Below are positions 61,733 through 64,000 of a stretch of 64,000 nucleotides of DNA, in pieces. Under the pieces are notes generated by a model, which saw only the letters and a program-made list of their open reading frames with translations, made no database searches and was not told the DNA's origin. Within the stretch, counting starts at the first letter, position 1; each line of letters starts with the position of its first letter. The translations under genes were made by a program, and so were the position numbers. The DNA comes from Hemicordylus capensis (lineage: Eukaryota > Chordata > Lepidosauria > Squamata > Cordylidae): the NCBI RefSeq assembly GCF_027244095.1, contig NC_069670.1, positions 17,813,320-17,877,319 of the forward strand, written 5' to 3'.

Positions 61733-62309
61733 CTCCAGACCCACCTTGCTCGTCCTGGAGGCCCCTCGTTCAAGAAGCGCCAAACCCGCCCTCACCCTCT
61801 CCCTCTAAAGGTGGGGAGAATAAATAACGAGCCGGGTGACGTTTCCTCCCTTGTTATTGAGACGGGAAGTCATAGAAATGACGGAGGGCCCCAGGGCATA
61901 AAAATGATGGATGGCCCTACAATGGCCGGAAGCTAATCTTGCTCCCTACGCCCCGTCGCTCGTCCCGCTTTCTCCAGCCCTGCGAAACCAGTCGGGCGTC
62001 TGAGGCCCCAGGTAGCTGGGATGCCCAGAGCACAGAGGGGGCTTGCTTTGGGGCTGGGGGGTGGCATGCCTTTGCCGTGAACCTCGGCAGACTCCTTGGC
62101 CCGAAAGCTGGGCCCCCTTTCTTCCTGCCTAGGCAGCAGGTGGAGGGACAACTCTTTAATAGGCTTGGTAGAGTCCAGGGGATGCATGAGAATAAACCCC
62201 CCAAGTAGGGGATTAGCCTGCTCCGAAAAAGCGGGTTCCAACAGGAAGCCAAGACGGTGGTGCCAGTTAAGAAGCGGCCAAGCCCTCGCTTGGTGCCTGG
62301 GCCCCCACA
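61733..62309. other. Intergenic DNA with a candidate regulatory block
   Basis: 61800-61930 carries AGAATAAATAACGAGCCGG, GTGACGTTTCCTCCCTTG and TTATTGAGACGGGAAGTC with no repeat signature. The rest is unassigned. Confidence 0.3.
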
Positions 62310-62546
62310 GAGGAAGCTGCCTCCTACCGTGTCAGACTCCTGGTCCATCAAGCTCAGTATGCTCTGCTCCGATTGGCAGCAGATCTCCAGGGTATCAGGC
62401 AGGGGTCTTTCCCAGCCCTACCTGGAGATGCTGCCAGGGATTGAACCGGGGACCTTCGCCAGGCAAAGCAGATGCTCTTCCATGAAGGAGATGCCTTCTA
62501 CGGAGTCAGAGCATTGGTCCATCTCATTCAGTATTGGAGGGCCTCC
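62310..62546 (-). repeat. tRNA-derived Sauria-type SINE plus tail of a second copy
   Basis: 62310-62482 is a full tRNA-type copy with GGGATTGAACCGGGGACC (B box reversed) and CAGATGCTCTTCCATGAA. 62486-62546 is a second tail (GATGCCTTCTACGGAGTCAG). Confidence 0.8.
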
Positions 62547-62638
62547 CTTAGCCAGAGGAGCAAAGAGTAGACTAGGACAGAGGGTCCGAGGCAGCACCGG
62601 GCACCTTCCCATGTCCTGGCAAGTCCGTGCCTCACCTA

Positions 62639-62935
62639 ACATAGGAACATCGGCAGCTGCCATCTACTGAGTCAGACCCTTGGTCCCTCTAGCTCAGCAT
62701 TGTCTACACAGACTGGCAGCAGCTTCTCCAAAGTTGCAGGCAGGAGTCTCTCTCAGCCCTATCTTGGAGCCTTCTGTATGCAAGCAGGCAGGTGCTCTTC
62801 CCAGAGCGGCCCCATCCCCCGAGGGAAAAGATCTTATGGGGCTCACATTATGTCTCCCATTCAAATGCAAACCAGGATGGACACTGCTTAGCAAAGGGGA
62901 CAATTCATGCTTGCTACCACAAGACCAGCTCTCCT
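62639..62935 (-). repeat. 5S-tRNA composite SINE, low divergence
   Basis: Reverse copy from ACATAGGAACATCGGCAGC to CACAAGACCAGCTCTCCT. A short middle segment around the B box is missing. Confidence 0.88.
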
Positions 62936-63184
62936 CTCTCCTCTTAGATCTCCTCCCTACCCAAGGAACATGGGATGTTTTTCTTTAGAGACTCTGCAGT
63001 ATGTGGTGCCCAACAGTGTAAGCAGAGAGACAGGTCACTGCCCGCAAGGAGCCTACAATCCACACGAGGTCTTTGTCTGCATGTAATCTTTTTGTCCAGC
63101 GGGGCCGGCGGGGGGTGAGTTGCCAGTGACTCCGCAGCCAGCCTCATGGGTGCAATCGCAGGGGTCCCAGAGCAGGGTCAAAGG

Positions 63185-63315
63185 CAGAGGTGGACAATCT
63201 CCGCGCTCCAGCTGTTCCTGAACTCCAGCTCCCTTCATCACAATTTAATGGGGCTGTAGGAATGATGGGAGTTGTAGTTCCACAGCAGCTGCAGAGCCAA
63301 GGTTGCCTCCCCCTG
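63185..63315. mobile_element. Palindromic hAT-type MITE with 8-bp target duplication
   Basis: Ends CAGAGGTGGACAATC and AAGGTTGCCTCCCCCTG. Flanks GTCAAAGG (63177-63184) and GTCTAAGG (63316-63323) differ at one base. The GATGGGAGTTGTAGTTCC arm is well kept. Confidence 0.85.
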
Positions 63316-63334
63316 GTCTAAGGGCACACAATAC

Positions 63335-63590
63335 AGCCACAGTGCGGAAGCTAAGCAGGCTTTGGTGTGGTCAGTGCCTGGATGAGAACCTCCAGTATCC
63401 CACCTTTGGGGATAGGGCTGGAGATCAGTGGCAGAGCACCTGCATTGCATGCAGCAGGCCCCAGATTCAACGCCTGGCAGCTTCTCCAGGTATGGCTGCC
63501 TAAAACCTCAGAGAGCTGCTGCCAGTCAGTGTAGACGAGCCTGAGCTAGGTGGACCAAGGGCCTGACTCAGTCGGAGGCAGCCGCCTCTG
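63335..63590 (+). repeat. Old 5S-tRNA composite SINE with the clearest 5S-like head
   Basis: GCGGAAGCTAAGCAGGCTTTG, GTCAGTGCCTGGATGAGAACC follow 5S rRNA through its internal control region (GGAAGCTAAGCAGGGTC, TTGGATGGGAGACC). The tRNA A box (GATCAGTGGCAGAGCACC), B box (AGATTCAACGCCTGG) and tail (GAGCTAGGTGGACCAAGGG) are also present. Confidence 0.82.
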
Positions 63591-63599
63591 TGCCGAACC

Positions 63600-63943
63600 A
63601 GGATGCTCCCTTGGTTTTCTTTGGCATTTCCTCTGCTTTTTATGAAGTGGAGAGGGGTGAGGCGGGGGTGAAGAGAGACAAGGCCAGGGGAGCGTGACTC
63701 ACAGCAGCACATCTGTCTCTGAAATGACAGCCTCCTCCTCCCCCATCTATAGAGATATTTCATATATTTATTAGGTACCAGCGTTCCATAATGTCATCCC
63801 TTTATTGCTTTGGAACAAATGAGGTGCTGCTGAGAAGGCCAGAGTCAGCAAAGCGGCTTCCCCTCCATCCGCCTTTCCAACTGGAGCGGGGGGGGGGGAA
63901 GCATTTCACGCTGATCCCCCTTGCCGCCCCCTCCTCCTCTCAG
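63600..63943. other. Non-repetitive terminal segment
   Basis: 63740-63830 is AT-rich (AGATATTTCATATATTTATT, GTTCCATAATGTCATCCC, TTTATTGCTTTGGAAC) and could be regulatory. A G run lies at 63888-63898. Confidence 0.35.
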
Positions 63944-64000
63944 TGGCCTGGAGAGTACTGTGCTATCCCGTCCACAATGAGGGGAAACCTATTGCAGGAG
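63944..64000 (+). CDS. Possible exon start at window edge (unidentified)
   Basis: A strong pyrimidine tract (CCCCCTCCTCCTCTCAG) ends at 63943. Read from the second base after it, the sequence is open to the window end as WRVLCYPVHNEGKPIAG. I do not recognise the protein. 57 bases are too few to separate an exon from chance. Confidence 0.2.

Noticed and set aside
1-64000. CRISPR array, bacterial operon or endogenous retrovirus
   Set aside because: No spaced direct repeats, no gag/pol/env-like frames or long terminal repeats, and eukaryotic splice structure throughout.

Overview
The window is vertebrate nuclear DNA, almost certainly from a squamate reptile. It has GT-AG introns, a CpG-rich promoter and no operons. 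It carries dozens of tRNA-derived Sauria-type SINEs, including a form with a 5S-rRNA-like head, plus an RTE/BovB LINE 3' end, L2/CR1-like LINE remnants and many short hAT-type MITEs. GC-rich, repeat-dense sequence fits a gene-rich small chromosome, which is inference. No retroviral or LTR element, CRISPR array, rRNA gene or functional tRNA gene was recognised.

Layout. (1) 1-3644, plus strand: the last four coding exons of a DnaJ subfamily A gene of the DNAJA1/DNAJA4 clade, ending in a CaaX box. Its 5' part lies before the window. (2) 3645-19030: a long 3' UTR/intergenic stretch with SINEs and MITEs concentrated at 9.5-11.4 kb and 13-17 kb. (3) 19035-36693, minus strand: the complete coding region of CRABP2 (cellular retinoic acid binding protein 2), four exons encoding 138 aa, a good poly(A) site near 19054-19059, a 12.1 kb first intron and a CpG-rich promoter around exon 1. 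(4) 36.7-64 kb: about 27 kb upstream of CRABP2 with no confident gene, many nested repeats and several non-repetitive AT-rich blocks that look like regulatory sequence. A possible exon starts at the last 57 bases but is unproven.

The two genes are convergent. CRABP2 is separated from CRABP1 by Q75, P81 and K102 and by overall similarity. In human, CRABP1 lies close to DNAJA4 on 15q25 while CRABP2 on 1q23 has no DNAJA neighbour. The DNAJA-CRABP2 pair here therefore looks like the other half of the 1q/15q whole-genome-duplication paralogon, kept in this lineage and lost in mammals. That linkage is the most notable gene-level observation.

The rest of the interest is in repeats: a composite 5S+tRNA SINE with young and old copies, insertions nested two or three deep that give a relative chronology, MITEs with perfect 8-bp target duplications, inverted SINE pairs and foldbacks inside CRABP2 introns, and candidate regulatory blocks at 29.1-29.4, 38.6-39.1 and 53.8-54.1 kb. 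Family names for repeats come from recognition of their motifs, not from a database search.
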